Below are positions 7,763 to 20,156 of a DNA stretch of 64,000 bases, piece after piece. Each line of letters opens with the position of its first letter. Positions within the stretch are counted from its first letter, which is position 1. The DNA comes from Xylophilus rhododendri. GTDB taxonomy: Bacteria > Pseudomonadota > Gammaproteobacteria > Burkholderiales > Burkholderiaceae_C. Where the stretch lies: assembly GCF_009906855.1 (NCBI RefSeq), contig NZ_CP047650.1, positions 4,154,001 to 4,218,000 on the forward strand. The letters are read 5' to 3'. Under the pieces are notes generated by a model, which saw only the letters and a program-made list of their open reading frames with translations, was not told the DNA's origin and searched no databases. A program made the position numbers and the translations under genes.

Positions 7763-9157
7763 ATGCTTGACCTCTCCACCCCCGCCTTAGCACCGCTGGT
7801 TTCCGGGCCCCCTGCGGCTGTACAGGATCGTGCGCCACCTGCCGCCTCTGGCCTTGCATCGCAGCCGGCCGGCCTGGGGGCGCTGGCCCATCTGCCGGTG
7901 AGCGCCGCCGCCACGCCGCTGGATTTTTCGTCCCATGACGACTCACCGCTGCCCTGGGCCTCGATTCCGATAGGGCCTTTCGCGGCAACGCAGTTCCTGA
8001 ACGCGCCACACGGCTCCCATCAGGCGGATGCATCGGCGCCGCCGACACCGGGATCGGTGCCTATCGGTGTGCCGGCCTGGCAGGCGGCGCCCAAGTTCTA
8101 TCCGCCTTCGAACCTGCCGCAGATGTGGGAGGTGCTGGGCCCGGTGATCCAAAAATCGCCGCTGCTGATGAACCAGCTGGACCAGGTCCGGCAGAACGGC
8201 TGGCGCATCGAATGGAGCGACTCCGGCCCGTCCATGTGCGACCACAATCAGAAGCTCATCCGCATGCGCTCGGATCATCCTCCGGCCCTGGCGATGCAGC
8301 TGCTGGCGCATGAAGTGGGGCACACCTTCCAGACGGCGCTGCTGCCGCAGCAGTTCTCCAACGACTATGACAGTGCCGCCGCGGTGGTGATGTACGAAGG
8401 CCAGGCGGTGTTGAACCAGTTCCTGGTGGCGGATGAGATCGAGAAGAACGGCGGCCCGAGCATCGGCTACGAGCTGCAGAACGCCGAGTTCTACAAGGCG
8501 GCGTTCCAGGCCTGGCAACAGCATGGCGATACCGAAAAGCTGCTGCGCCAGATCGAGAGCATGTATGGCTGGGAAACCTGTTCGGCCAGCGGCGGCTGCT
8601 ACTGGGAGCTGGGCGCCAACCAGTGGCGCAGCGCTTTCGGGATGCCGCCGATCCAGCTCCCGCCGCAGCTCGTGCAGCAGGGCCAGGCCCACGCGATGGC
8701 GGCTTTGCAGCATGAGCTGCACGGCGCCGCGCGCCGGCCGCGCAACCCTGCCGCCGGGCGATCGGCCGTGCCGCTGCCGCCGCGCCGGCCACCGTTGGTG
8801 CCGGTGCCGGCTCCGGTACAGACGGCGGTTCAGGCCGGGCGGTCCTCGCCGGTGTCCCGGCGCGGCAGTTGGGCGCCGACCACGGTGCCGGTGGATGCCC
8901 TGCGCCGGGAACTGGGCGAGGTGCAGGCCCTGCTGCTCTATTCGGTGCAGAGCGAACTGGCGGTGCTGCGGGTGCAGCTGCAGCGGCTGGCGCCGATGCC
9001 GCCGCGGCATCCGGACCCGGTCGTGCACCGCATGGTGGCCTTGTTCCTGCTCTCGGCGATGGCCAGCCACAAGGCCGGCGGCGCGGCCGGGCGCGACTAC
9101 GACAAGCTGCCGCGGCCGGCGGCGCTGTTCAATCCACGCGCGCGCCCGAATCCTTGA
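7763..9157 (+). CDS. Candidate type III effector with gluzincin-type zinc metallopeptidase motif
   Basis: A 464-residue protein I cannot match to a named family. Residues 1-120 are rich in Pro, Ala and Ser with no hydrophobic signal peptide. Residues 183-187 read HEVGH, with E212 in MYEGQA placed as the third zinc ligand of a gluzincin, so a metallopeptidase core is likely around 110-290. The C-terminal half is Pro/Arg-rich linker plus a leucine-rich tail. A perfect PIP box lies upstream, and the N-terminus suits type III export. The ATG would give an essentially leaderless message if the -10 is right, and the next in-frame Met is residue 121. The 3' end overlaps the convergent Bug gene by 29 bp. 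The effector role is inference. Confidence 0.7.
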   Translation: MLDLSTPALAPLVSGPPAAVQDRAPPAASGLASQPAGLGALAHLPVSAAATPLDFSSHDDSPLPWASIPIGPFAATQFLNAPHGSHQADASAPPTPGSVPIGVPAWQAAPKFYPPSNLPQMWEVLGPVIQKSPLLMNQLDQVRQNGWRIEWSDSGPSMCDHNQKLIRMRSDHPPALAMQLLAHEVGHTFQTALLPQQFSNDYDSAAAVVMYEGQAVLNQFLVADEIEKNGGPSIGYELQNAEFYKAAFQAWQQHGDTEKLLRQIESMYGWETCSASGGCYWELGANQWRSAFGMPPIQLPPQLVQQGQAHAMAALQHELHGAARRPRNPAAGRSAVPLPPRRPPLVPVPAPVQTAVQAGRSSPVSRRGSWAPTTVPVDALRRELGEVQALLLYSVQSELAVLRVQLQRLAPMPPRHPDPVVHRMVALFLLSAMASHKAGGAAGRDYDKLPRPAALFNPRARPNP

Positions 9158-10115
9158 CGATGGCGGCCCAGCGGCCCAGCTCGGTCTTCACCGATTCGCC
9201 GAACTGCGCCGAACTCAGGCGCCAGGGTTCGGCGCCTTGCTGGGCCAGGCGGTCCTGGATCTCCTTGGCGGCCAATGCCTGGTCCACCGCGGCGTGAAGC
9301 TTCTGCACGATGTCGGCCGGCGTGCCGGCGGGCGCGAACAGGCCGTACCAGGGGGTGAAGCCGAAGCCGGGCAGGGTCTCGCCGATGGTGGGCGCGTCGG
9401 GCAGCACCGCCACCCGCCTGGCGTTGACGACACCCAGCACCTTGAGTTTGCCGGCCTGGATGAAGCCGATGCAGGAGGGCAGGCTCTGCACCGAGATCGG
9501 CACCTGGCCGCTGACCACATCCGTCGCGGCGGCGGCCGACGACTTGTAGGGCACATGCTGGATGTCGATGCCGGCCTGCTTGCGCAGCACCTCGGCGATC
9601 AGGTGGTTGAGTGTGCCGTTGCCGGCCGAGGCATAGGAGATGCTGCCGGGCTGGGCCTTGGCCAGGGCGATCAGCTCCCTGACCGTGTTGGCGGGAAAGG
9701 CCGGGTTGGCGACCAGCACATAGCCGGCCGTGGCCACCGCCGCCACCGGCTCGAAATCCTTGATCGGGTCGAAGCCCGGGGCCTTGTACAGGGCCGGGGC
9801 GATGACCTGGGCGCTGTCGCTGGTCAGCATCAGCGTGTAGCCGTCCGGCCGGGCCTTGGCGGAATAGGCGGTGCCGATGTTGCCGCCCGCGCCGACCCGG
9901 TTGTCCACGACGAAGGCCTGGCCCAGCTGCTCCGATACCCGCTGCATGACGATGCGGGCGATGGCATCGTTGGCGCCGCCCGCGCCCTGGGGAACGACGA
10001 CGGTGACGGCCCTGGCCGGATAGGCCTGCTGGGCCCTGGCCAGGGTGGCCAGGGGCAGGGTGCTCAGGGCCGCGGCCTGGATCAGGGTGCGTCGGGTGGT
10101 TCGGGGCGCTTGCAT
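9129..10115 (-). CDS. Bug-family tripartite tricarboxylate transporter substrate-binding protein
   Basis: Periplasmic solute receptor of 328 residues of the TctC/Bug family, which is strongly expanded in Comamonadaceae and Bordetella. The signal peptide has an arginine pair (TTRRTLIQAAALSTLPLA) and cleaves near ARA-Q. The mature protein starts YPARAVTVVVPQGAGGANDAIAR, the family hallmark for binding carboxylates, and keeps VGAGGNIGTAYSAKARPDGYTL. A GGAGACCC ribosome site precedes the ATG at 10115. No TctA/TctB membrane subunits are adjacent, which is usual for orphan Bug receptors. Ligand unknown. Confidence 0.93.
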   Translation of the reverse strand: MQAPRTTRRTLIQAAALSTLPLATLARAQQAYPARAVTVVVPQGAGGANDAIARIVMQRVSEQLGQAFVVDNRVGAGGNIGTAYSAKARPDGYTLMLTSDSAQVIAPALYKAPGFDPIKDFEPVAAVATAGYVLVANPAFPANTVRELIALAKAQPGSISYASAGNGTLNHLIAEVLRKQAGIDIQHVPYKSSAAAATDVVSGQVPISVQSLPSCIGFIQAGKLKVLGVVNARRVAVLPDAPTIGETLPGFGFTPWYGLFAPAGTPADIVQKLHAAVDQALAAKEIQDRLAQQGAEPWRLSSAQFGESVKTELGRWAAIVKDSGARVD

Positions 10116-10214
10116 GGGTCTCCTCGCTGGTTTTTCGATGAGGAGATCATGGGGTGCCGCGGGCGACCGGCTTATTGGGAGTTTCCTGGCGGGGAGTCCA
10201 TCCCCGAGCCGGCC

Positions 10215-11081
10215 TCAATCGAGCCGGTAGAAGGCCTGGATATAGTCCCACGCATCCTGCGGATCGTCGGTCAGGTGGAACAGGGACAGGTCCTTGGCCG
10301 AGATCGTTCCTTCTTCCACCAGCACCTCGAAGTTCACCGTGCGTGTCCAGAAGTCGCGGCCGAACAGCACGATGGGCACCCGCTTGGACTTGCCCGTCTG
10401 CACCAGGGTCAGCACCTCGAACAGTTCGTCGAAGGTGCCGAAGCCGCCGGGAAAGGCGACCAGTGCCTTGGCGCGCATCATGAAGTGCATCTTGCGCAGC
10501 GCGAAGTAGTGGAACTTGAACGACAGGCTGGGCGTGATGAAGCGGTTGCCGCTCTGCTCGTGCGGCAGGGCGATGTTGAGGCCGACCGTGAGCGCCCCGG
10601 CTTCGTGCGCACCCCGGTTGGCCGCCTCCATGATGCCGGGGCCGCCGCCGGTGCAGATGTAGAGCCGCTCCTCGCGCGGCCGCGCCTCGCTGTCGGTGGC
10701 CACCAGGTGGGCGAACTGGCGCGCCAGCTCGTACCAGCGGGCGTTGCGCACCTTCAGGCGGGCCGCGGCGATCGCGGTTTCGTCGCCCTCGGCCTCGGCG
10801 GCCTGCAGCAGGGCCTCGGCCTCGTCGGGTGCGAGGAAACGGGCGCTGCCGTACACCACGATGGTGTTGTCGATGCCCTGGGCCTGCTGGTCCAGGTCGG
10901 GTTTGAGCATTTCCAGCTGCAGGCGGATGCCGCGGGTCTCGCGGCGCACCAGGAATTCGGGGTCGGCGAAGGCGAGGCGATAGGCGTCGGCATGCAGGGT
11001 GTTGCCGCTGTCGGCATGCGATTGCAGCGTGGCCCAGGCGTCGGCGATGCGGCGGTCGTTGAGGTTGTGTGTGCTGTCCAT
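10215..11081 (-). CDS. LOG-family (TIGR00730) nucleotide phosphoribohydrolase
   Basis: A 288-residue Rossmann-fold protein of the LOG/YgdH group, which releases free base from nucleoside 5'-monophosphates; some members activate cytokinins. It shows VVYGSARF, the nucleotide loop GGGPGIMEAANRG and the signature PGGFGTFDE. The N-terminal extension of about 80 residues is like the longer bacterial members, so an AMP-nucleosidase-like or general role is also possible. The ATG at 11081 is preferred to an upstream TTG extension, which would run through the divergent PIP box 2 at 11106-11130. Substrate not decidable from sequence. Confidence 0.9.
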   Translation of the reverse strand: MDSTHNLNDRRIADAWATLQSHADSGNTLHADAYRLAFADPEFLVRRETRGIRLQLEMLKPDLDQQAQGIDNTIVVYGSARFLAPDEAEALLQAAEAEGDETAIAAARLKVRNARWYELARQFAHLVATDSEARPREERLYICTGGGPGIMEAANRGAHEAGALTVGLNIALPHEQSGNRFITPSLSFKFHYFALRKMHFMMRAKALVAFPGGFGTFDELFEVLTLVQTGKSKRVPIVLFGRDFWTRTVNFEVLVEEGTISAKDLSLFHLTDDPQDAWDYIQAFYRLD

Positions 11082-11105
11082 GGCGCCATTGTCGTCGGAT
11101 GCCTC

Positions 11106-11130
11106 TTCGGCCGCGGACGGGCCGTTTCGC
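11106..11130 (+). promoter_or_regulatory. PIP box 2 (TTCGG-N15-TTCGC)
   Basis: TTCGG at 11106-11110 and TTCGC at 11126-11130, spaced exactly 15 bp. AAGCAT at 11162-11167 follows after 31 bp as candidate -10. The downstream ATG is at 11215, leaving a leader of about 40 nt with an AGGA ribosome site. The box lies 25 bp from the divergent LOG-family start codon. Confidence 0.75.
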
Positions 11131-11214
11131 CCGCCGCGCTCGACCGGCGCGGCAACCCCCAAAGCATGCGCGCGGCATGCGGCCGCTGGCTGCCTTCTTC
11201 ATTCCAGGAACTCC

Positions 11215-12525
11215 ATGCTTGACTCTTTCCTGCGCGCCGGCACGGCGGATGCCGCGGCGCGGCGCGGCGTCTTGCGCCAAGCGCGGCGCACGGCCCGGCC
11301 GGAGGTGGAGGTCGCAACCATCTGCGGCGGCGGTCCGTTCGCCGGATTGGCCGGCCTGGCCGGCTGCACCACGCCCGCGACGGCCGCGGACTTCTTCGCC
11401 GCCGACGCCGCCCCGCCGCCCGGCGTGCCCCCGGCGCGGCCCGGGCTGCGGCTGCGCCGCCAGCAACTCGATGCCCAGCAGCGCGCCATGCCGCACGAGC
11501 GGGCCGGCAGCGTCTGGCGGGCGCTGGCCGATCTGCCGCGCCTGCTGTTCGACAGCGGCATCGAGGCCGGCTGCTTCTTCGCCGCCAACGCGATCGCCCT
11601 GACGGCGCAGGCGCGTGTGCGCGAAGGCAGCCTGGGCGCCTGGACCGGCTGGGAGCCGCGCCGGCCCGACGAAGCCGAGACCTACGCGGACGGCCTGCGC
11701 GAGGCCGTGGTCGCCGCGGCCACCGTGGCGGCCCCGGTCGCGCTGGTGCTCTTGCTGGCGCGCTGGGCGATCCAGCCGGTGGCGGCGGCCCTCGGCCAGG
11801 CGCTGCTGGGGCCGCACGGCTGCAGCGCCACGCCGCCCGAGGTGTTCCACCCGAATCCCTCGCGCCTGCATGCCGATGGCCGCCTGTTGACGCGGGCCGA
11901 GTTGCGCAGTGCCTGGCAGGCGGTGCGGCGGGGCCGCATCGCCGTGGCGCGGCGGCAGCGGCAGTTCGAGCACGGCCGGCTGCGCAGCCTGGCCTGCGAG
12001 ATGGCGCATCCGCTGGCCTTCGCGCTGCAGGGCCTGGCTCTGGATTTCCGGCTGCAGCGGCCGGGCATCCTCACGGCGGGGGGCATCACGCTGGGCACCG
12101 CGGCATTGGCGGCGACGCTGTCCGATGCCGGCCTGCATGCGCTGAAGATGTCCGCCCGGATGCGGGGCACCGGCGCCGGGGGCCGGCCGGTGTCGCTGCA
12201 TCTCTTCGACGCGGGCCATGGCGATGCCGGCGCCAGCCTGGCGCGGCGGCTGCGGAAGGTCGCTGGCGGTGCCACTGGTCCGCGCGGCATGGCGCTGGCA
12301 ATGGCCGCGGATCTGCTGCGCTGCCTGCTGGCGGTGCTGGCGCTCGATGCCTCGGCCGCGCTGGTCGACAGCCTGGATGCCCAGTTCAACCGCACGCCGG
12401 ACCAGCGCCTGAGGGCCGAGGTCAACCTGGGCTTCAGCCTGCTGAGCAATGCGCTGGCCATGCTGGGTTTCCGGCTGGCTGCGCGGGCGTCTAGGGGATG
12501 CCTCGCCTGCGGCGATCGGCCATAG
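11215..12525 (+). CDS. Candidate type III effector with several hydrophobic segments, unknown family
   Basis: A 436-residue protein I do not recognise. An AGGA site lies 6 bp before the ATG at 11215. The first 100 residues are Ala/Arg/Pro-rich, polar and without a Sec signal. Hydrophobic stretches occur near residues 164-188, 285-305, 358-384 and 405-423, so it may insert into a host membrane or form helical bundles; a basic, charged block lies at 225-260. PIP box 2 sits 85 bp upstream with a -10-like hexamer. It is followed 53 bp later by an MFS exporter on the same strand. Alternative: an ordinary inner-membrane protein. The regulation points to the secretion regulon. Confidence 0.6.
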   Translation: MLDSFLRAGTADAAARRGVLRQARRTARPEVEVATICGGGPFAGLAGLAGCTTPATAADFFAADAAPPPGVPPARPGLRLRRQQLDAQQRAMPHERAGSVWRALADLPRLLFDSGIEAGCFFAANAIALTAQARVREGSLGAWTGWEPRRPDEAETYADGLREAVVAAATVAAPVALVLLLARWAIQPVAAALGQALLGPHGCSATPPEVFHPNPSRLHADGRLLTRAELRSAWQAVRRGRIAVARRQRQFEHGRLRSLACEMAHPLAFALQGLALDFRLQRPGILTAGGITLGTAALAATLSDAGLHALKMSARMRGTGAGGRPVSLHLFDAGHGDAGASLARRLRKVAGGATGPRGMALAMAADLLRCLLAVLALDASAALVDSLDAQFNRTPDQRLRAEVNLGFSLLSNALAMLGFRLAARASRGCLACGDRP

Positions 12526-12577
12526 CGGCTATTCTCCGGGCCCTGCGCTCGCCCTCCGATTCCGCTTCCCGACCCCG

Positions 12578-13807
12578 ATGACCGCCACCGACTACCGTTT
12601 CAAGGACCTGCTGCAGCAGCGGGATTTCATGCGTTTCTGGGGCACCCGCCTGTTCGGCACCGCCGGCCAGCAGATGCTGCTGGTGGCCATCGGCTGGCAG
12701 ATGTACGACCTCACCGGCAGCGCCTGGGACCTTGGCCTGGTCGGCCTCTACCAGTTCGCGCCGGCCCTGCTGCTGGCCCTGGTGGCGGGCCATGTGGCCG
12801 ACCGTTTCCACCGCGGCCACATCGTGGCGGCCTGCCTGCTGGTGCAGGGCGTGGTGTCGCTGCTGCTGGTGCTGGCCACCGAAGGGCATTGGGCCGGGCG
12901 CGGCCTGCTGCTGGGCATCTCGGTGGTGCTGGGCATGGTGCGGGCCTTCCAGCTGCCGGCCCAGCAGGCGCTGGTGCCCATGCTGGTGCCGCCGCTGATG
13001 CTGCCGCGCGCCATGGCCTTCGCCACCGGCGGCATGCAGACGGCGATCATCGGCGGCCCGGCGCTGGGCGGCGTGATCTTCGTGGCCGGCGCCAGTGCGG
13101 TGTACGGCACCTGCACGGCACTGTTCGTCATCGGCTGCGTGTTCATCGCCCGCCTGCGATACGCGCGGGTGGCCGCGCCGCGCGAGCCGGTTTCCATGCG
13201 CACCCTGCTGGCCGGCGTGGGTTTCATCTGGCACCGCAAGCCGGTGCTGGGCGCCGTCTCGCTCGACCTGTTCGCGGTGCTGCTGGGCGGCGCGGTCGCG
13301 CTGCTGCCGATCTTCGCCCGCGACATCCTGCACACGGGGCCCTGGGGCCTGGGCATCCTGCGCTCGGCGCCGGCGGTGGGCGCGCTGCTGATGTCGGTGG
13401 TGCTGACCCGCTGGCCGCTGGACCGCTACGTGGGCAAGCGCCTGCTGATCGCGGTCGGCATCTTCGGCCTGGCCACGGTGGTGTTCGGCCTGTCGCACAG
13501 CCTGTGGCTGTCGGCCGTGGCGCTGGCGGTGACCGGCGGCGCGGACATGGTCAGCGTGGTGGTGCGCCAGTCCCTGGTGCAACTGGAGACGCCCGACGAG
13601 ATGCGCGGCCGGGTCAGCGCGGTCAACTCGGTCTTCATCGGCGCCAGCAACCAGCTCGGCGAGTTCGAGTCCGGCGCGACCGCCGCGCTGCTCGGCCCGA
13701 TCGGCGCGACGGTGCTGGGCGGCGTGGGCACCATGGTGGTGGCGCTGCTGTGGGTGCGCCTGTTCCCGGGCCTGGCCACGCGCGATCGCATGGTGGCGCC
13801 GAAGTAG
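12578..13807 (+). CDS. MFS transporter (EntS/DUF894-like exporter)
   Basis: Inner-membrane secondary transporter of 409 residues with about 12 hydrophobic segments. The N-terminus (DLLQQRDFMRFWGTRLFGTAGQQM) and the loop motif GHVADRFHRGHIV match the exporter group containing enterobactin exporter EntS and macrolide-type pumps; IGASNQLGEFESG near the end is also typical. It starts 53 bp after the PIP box 2 gene and could be transcribed from that promoter. The cargo is unknown. Nothing is unusual in length or composition. Confidence 0.88.
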   Translation: MTATDYRFKDLLQQRDFMRFWGTRLFGTAGQQMLLVAIGWQMYDLTGSAWDLGLVGLYQFAPALLLALVAGHVADRFHRGHIVAACLLVQGVVSLLLVLATEGHWAGRGLLLGISVVLGMVRAFQLPAQQALVPMLVPPLMLPRAMAFATGGMQTAIIGGPALGGVIFVAGASAVYGTCTALFVIGCVFIARLRYARVAAPREPVSMRTLLAGVGFIWHRKPVLGAVSLDLFAVLLGGAVALLPIFARDILHTGPWGLGILRSAPAVGALLMSVVLTRWPLDRYVGKRLLIAVGIFGLATVVFGLSHSLWLSAVALAVTGGADMVSVVVRQSLVQLETPDEMRGRVSAVNSVFIGASNQLGEFESGATAALLGPIGATVLGGVGTMVVALLWVRLFPGLATRDRMVAPK

Positions 13808-13824
13808 CAGGCACGGCGACGGTC

Positions 13825-13849
13825 TTCGTCGCTGGCGCGGGCCTTTCGT
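13825..13849 (+). promoter_or_regulatory. PIP box 3 (TTCGT-N15-TTCGT)
   Basis: TTCGT at 13825-13829 and TTCGT at 13845-13849, spaced 15 bp. AAGAAT at 13880-13885 begins after exactly 30 bp, the same hexamer and distance as for PIP box 1. The downstream ATG is at 13934 with AGGAG at 13921-13925. The box lies just after the stop of the MFS gene. Confidence 0.78.
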
Positions 13850-13933
13850 CTTGGCCGCCGGATGGCGGGATCGCGCACGAAGAATGCCTTGGGTCGGCCC
13901 ACTGTCGGGTGCCGCCCACGAGGAGTCCTGTCC

Positions 13934-15376
13934 ATGTTCCTGCCATCGATTTCCGGTGACCGCGCCCGCAGCCCCACCCGCCGTGCGGATGCCGCCACCA
14001 GCACCTCGGGCGATCCGGCCCGCGCAGGCGACGGGCCCGGCGCGGACGCCGAGCTGCCTGCCGGCGATACGCGGCGCCAGGGCGGCACCGCGGAAGCCGG
14101 CACGCAGACGCTGATGCACGACAGCCACTGCCATCTCGCCAGCGGTTATGCCGCCGTCCACATGCATGACTTCAGCGCCACGCTGGCCGAATCCCTGCTG
14201 CGCCAAGTGGCGCTGCTCGACGCGGCTGGCGTGGACTGCTGCCTGTGCATGGGCATTCCCACCCGCATCGAGGGCGGCGCCCTCAGCTGCGGCTGCGGCC
14301 ACGACTTCCACGCCCTGGGCCGCAGCTACTACATGCCCGACGAGCTGCGCGACAACACCCGGCCGATCACCGTGGCCGACCTGCAAGCGCTGCGCCGGAT
14401 CGGCCAGTACTACAACCCCGCGGTCGACTGGCAGCTGGCCCATGCCCTCGGCTCCCTGCCCGCCGAGGTGCGGCGCCGGCTGCTGGCCTCGGTCACCGGC
14501 ATGCCGCTGCACGATCCCAACGGCGTGCACGATGTCATGCGGCTCAAGCGCGACCATCCCGGCGTCTTCTTCTGGGCCGGCGAGTTCACGCTCAGGAAGG
14601 GCGTGGTGGAGACGCAGAACCGCAGCTACCAGCCGGATTTCTCGCCCGAGGCGGCCATCCATGCCTACCTGGCCTTCTTCGCCCGGGCCTCGATGGGCGC
14701 CACCATGCACTGCGACGTCAGCGAGGAGCTGGAGTGCGTGCGCACCGGGCAAGCCGGCAGGGCCGAGTACTTCGAGGACGTCTGGGGCCTGTTCACCCGC
14801 CATCCCGGTAACGTCATCGTCTGGGCCCACCTGGGCGGCCTGGGCAAGTACAGCCCGCCTTCGCCGCGGCACGAAGACAATCTGCGCCGGCTGCTGAACG
14901 CCTTTCCGAACGTCTACATCGACATGTCCTGGGACGTCGTCGCCGCGCACTATTCGCCGTGTCCGGCACCGTCCCTCAACAGCAGCCAGGCGCAGCGCGA
15001 TGCCTTCGATCCGGCGGCCGACCTGCTGTTGCGGCGCCGGCGCATCGCGGCCCTGGCGGCGGTGATCTCGGAGTTCCCCACGCGCTTTCTGTGCGGCAGC
15101 GATTCGCTGGTGGCGATGCGCGCGCAGTCGCTGACGGCGAGCTACGCGATCTATTCCGGTTTCGGCCAGGGTCCGGGCAGCGCGGCATGGGGCGGGCTGT
15201 TCGACCAGCTGTCTTCCGGCACGCTGGAGCTGGTGCTGCGCCTCAACACCGCGCGCCTCTACCGCCGTGCCCGCCGGCACGGCCTGGAATACGAACGGCA
15301 AGGCCTGCTGGCCGACATGCGGGCCATCCAGGCGCAGGCGACCATGTCGGGCCGCACGCCCAACCGCTGGCCCTGA
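13934..15376 (+). CDS. Candidate type III effector: amidohydrolase-family TIM barrel with disordered N-terminus
   Basis: A 480-residue protein. Residues 1-60 are Ser/Arg/Asp/Gly-rich, polar and probably disordered, as in type III export leaders; no Sec signal. From residue 61 there is an amidohydrolase-type barrel with metal-ligand candidates H65 and H67 (DSHCH), H259 (TMHCD), H299 (WAHLGG) and D390 (CGSDS), resembling amidohydrolase_2 proteins. A cysteine-rich loop (C102, C103, C105, C119, C121) is unusual. AGGAG lies 8 bp before the ATG, and PIP box 3 about 85 bp upstream. The barrel assignment is fairly secure. Secretion and host substrate are inference. Confidence 0.72.
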   Translation: MFLPSISGDRARSPTRRADAATSTSGDPARAGDGPGADAELPAGDTRRQGGTAEAGTQTLMHDSHCHLASGYAAVHMHDFSATLAESLLRQVALLDAAGVDCCLCMGIPTRIEGGALSCGCGHDFHALGRSYYMPDELRDNTRPITVADLQALRRIGQYYNPAVDWQLAHALGSLPAEVRRRLLASVTGMPLHDPNGVHDVMRLKRDHPGVFFWAGEFTLRKGVVETQNRSYQPDFSPEAAIHAYLAFFARASMGATMHCDVSEELECVRTGQAGRAEYFEDVWGLFTRHPGNVIVWAHLGGLGKYSPPSPRHEDNLRRLLNAFPNVYIDMSWDVVAAHYSPCPAPSLNSSQAQRDAFDPAADLLLRRRRIAALAAVISEFPTRFLCGSDSLVAMRAQSLTASYAIYSGFGQGPGSAAWGGLFDQLSSGTLELVLRLNTARLYRRARRHGLEYERQGLLADMRAIQAQATMSGRTPNRWP

Positions 15377-15416
15377 ACCCGCCGCCGCGCCGAACGCATC
15401 GGGTACAAAGCGCTTC

Positions 15417-16331
15417 ATGAACCTGCGTTTCGTCGAGGCGTTCTACTGGGTGGTCACCCTCAAGAGCGTCACCCGCGCCGCCGAGAAGCTCTGCCTCACC
15501 CAGTCGGCCATGTCCAGCCGCGTCGCCGCGCTCGAAGAGGAGCTCGGCGTGCTGCTGCTGGACCGGCGCGACCGGCGCTTCCGCCTGACCGTGGCCGGCA
15601 CCCGCTTCGCCGCCTATGCCGAGCGCCTGCTGGAGATGCAGCGCGAGATCCGGCTGGAGATGGGCGCGGCGCAGCGCCAGGCCGTCTCGCTGCGGCTGGG
15701 CACCATCGACTCGGTGCTGCATGCCTGGCTGATCCCGGCGGTGGAGCGGCTGCGCCGCGAGCACGAAGGACTGGAGTTCGAGCTCAGCGTCGAGACCACG
15801 CCGGTGCTGCTGGAGCAGGCCCGCCGCGGCACGCTGGACCTGATCTTCGCGGCCCAGCCCGCCGTGGCCGACGGCCTGCGTTCGCGTGCCCTGGCGCCGA
15901 TGGAGATGGTGCTGGTGGGCCAGGCCGGCCGGCACCGCAAGGCCCGCTACACGCCGCAGGACATCGTCGATCTCGACCTGCTCACCTTCCAGCGCGGCTC
16001 GCAGCCGCATGTGGACCTGCTCGACCTGTTCCGCCAGGCCGGGCTGGAGCCGCGCCGGGTGCACACCATGTCCTCGATCTCGGCGATGAAGCAGCTGGCC
16101 GCCAGCGGCTTCGGCGTGGCCACCCTGCCGCGCGCGGCGGTCGAGAAGCTCGATGCCGAGGGCGGGCTGCGCATGCTGCGTTTTGCGCCGGCGCTCAAGC
16201 CCCTGCCGATCCATGCGAGCTGGCGGGCCGACCCCGGCTCGCGGGTGATCGAGACGGTGGCCGAGGCGGTCTTCGAATCGATCGCGCAGCAGCAGCAGTC
16301 GGCGCCGCGGCGCAAGGCCCGGGCCGTCTAG
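15417..16331 (+). CDS. LysR-type transcriptional regulator
   Basis: DNA-binding regulator of 304 residues. The N-terminal winged helix-turn-helix (residues 1-60, with SVTRAAEKLCLTQSAMSSRVAALEEELG) is followed by the linker helix and a periplasmic-binding-like effector domain (about 90-290). It lies on the same strand as, and 112 bp upstream of, the oxoprolinase gene, so it may control that gene, although LysR regulators are more often divergent. The ATG at 15417 fits the family N-terminus exactly. Effector ligand unknown. Confidence 0.92.
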   Translation: MNLRFVEAFYWVVTLKSVTRAAEKLCLTQSAMSSRVAALEEELGVLLLDRRDRRFRLTVAGTRFAAYAERLLEMQREIRLEMGAAQRQAVSLRLGTIDSVLHAWLIPAVERLRREHEGLEFELSVETTPVLLEQARRGTLDLIFAAQPAVADGLRSRALAPMEMVLVGQAGRHRKARYTPQDIVDLDLLTFQRGSQPHVDLLDLFRQAGLEPRRVHTMSSISAMKQLAASGFGVATLPRAAVEKLDAEGGLRMLRFAPALKPLPIHASWRADPGSRVIETVAEAVFESIAQQQQSAPRRKARAV

Positions 16332-16442
16332 GCATCATCGATGCTTTCGATGGGCTGAGCGAAAAATTATCTGTTTGCGCCGTCCGGTACGGCCCCCAAC
16401 AATCCCCGGTTTCCCCAGCAACGAACGTCGGCTCTTCCCTCC

Positions 16443-20140
<3,698 letters not shown>

Positions 20141-20156
20141 GCGGTTTTCTTTTTCT

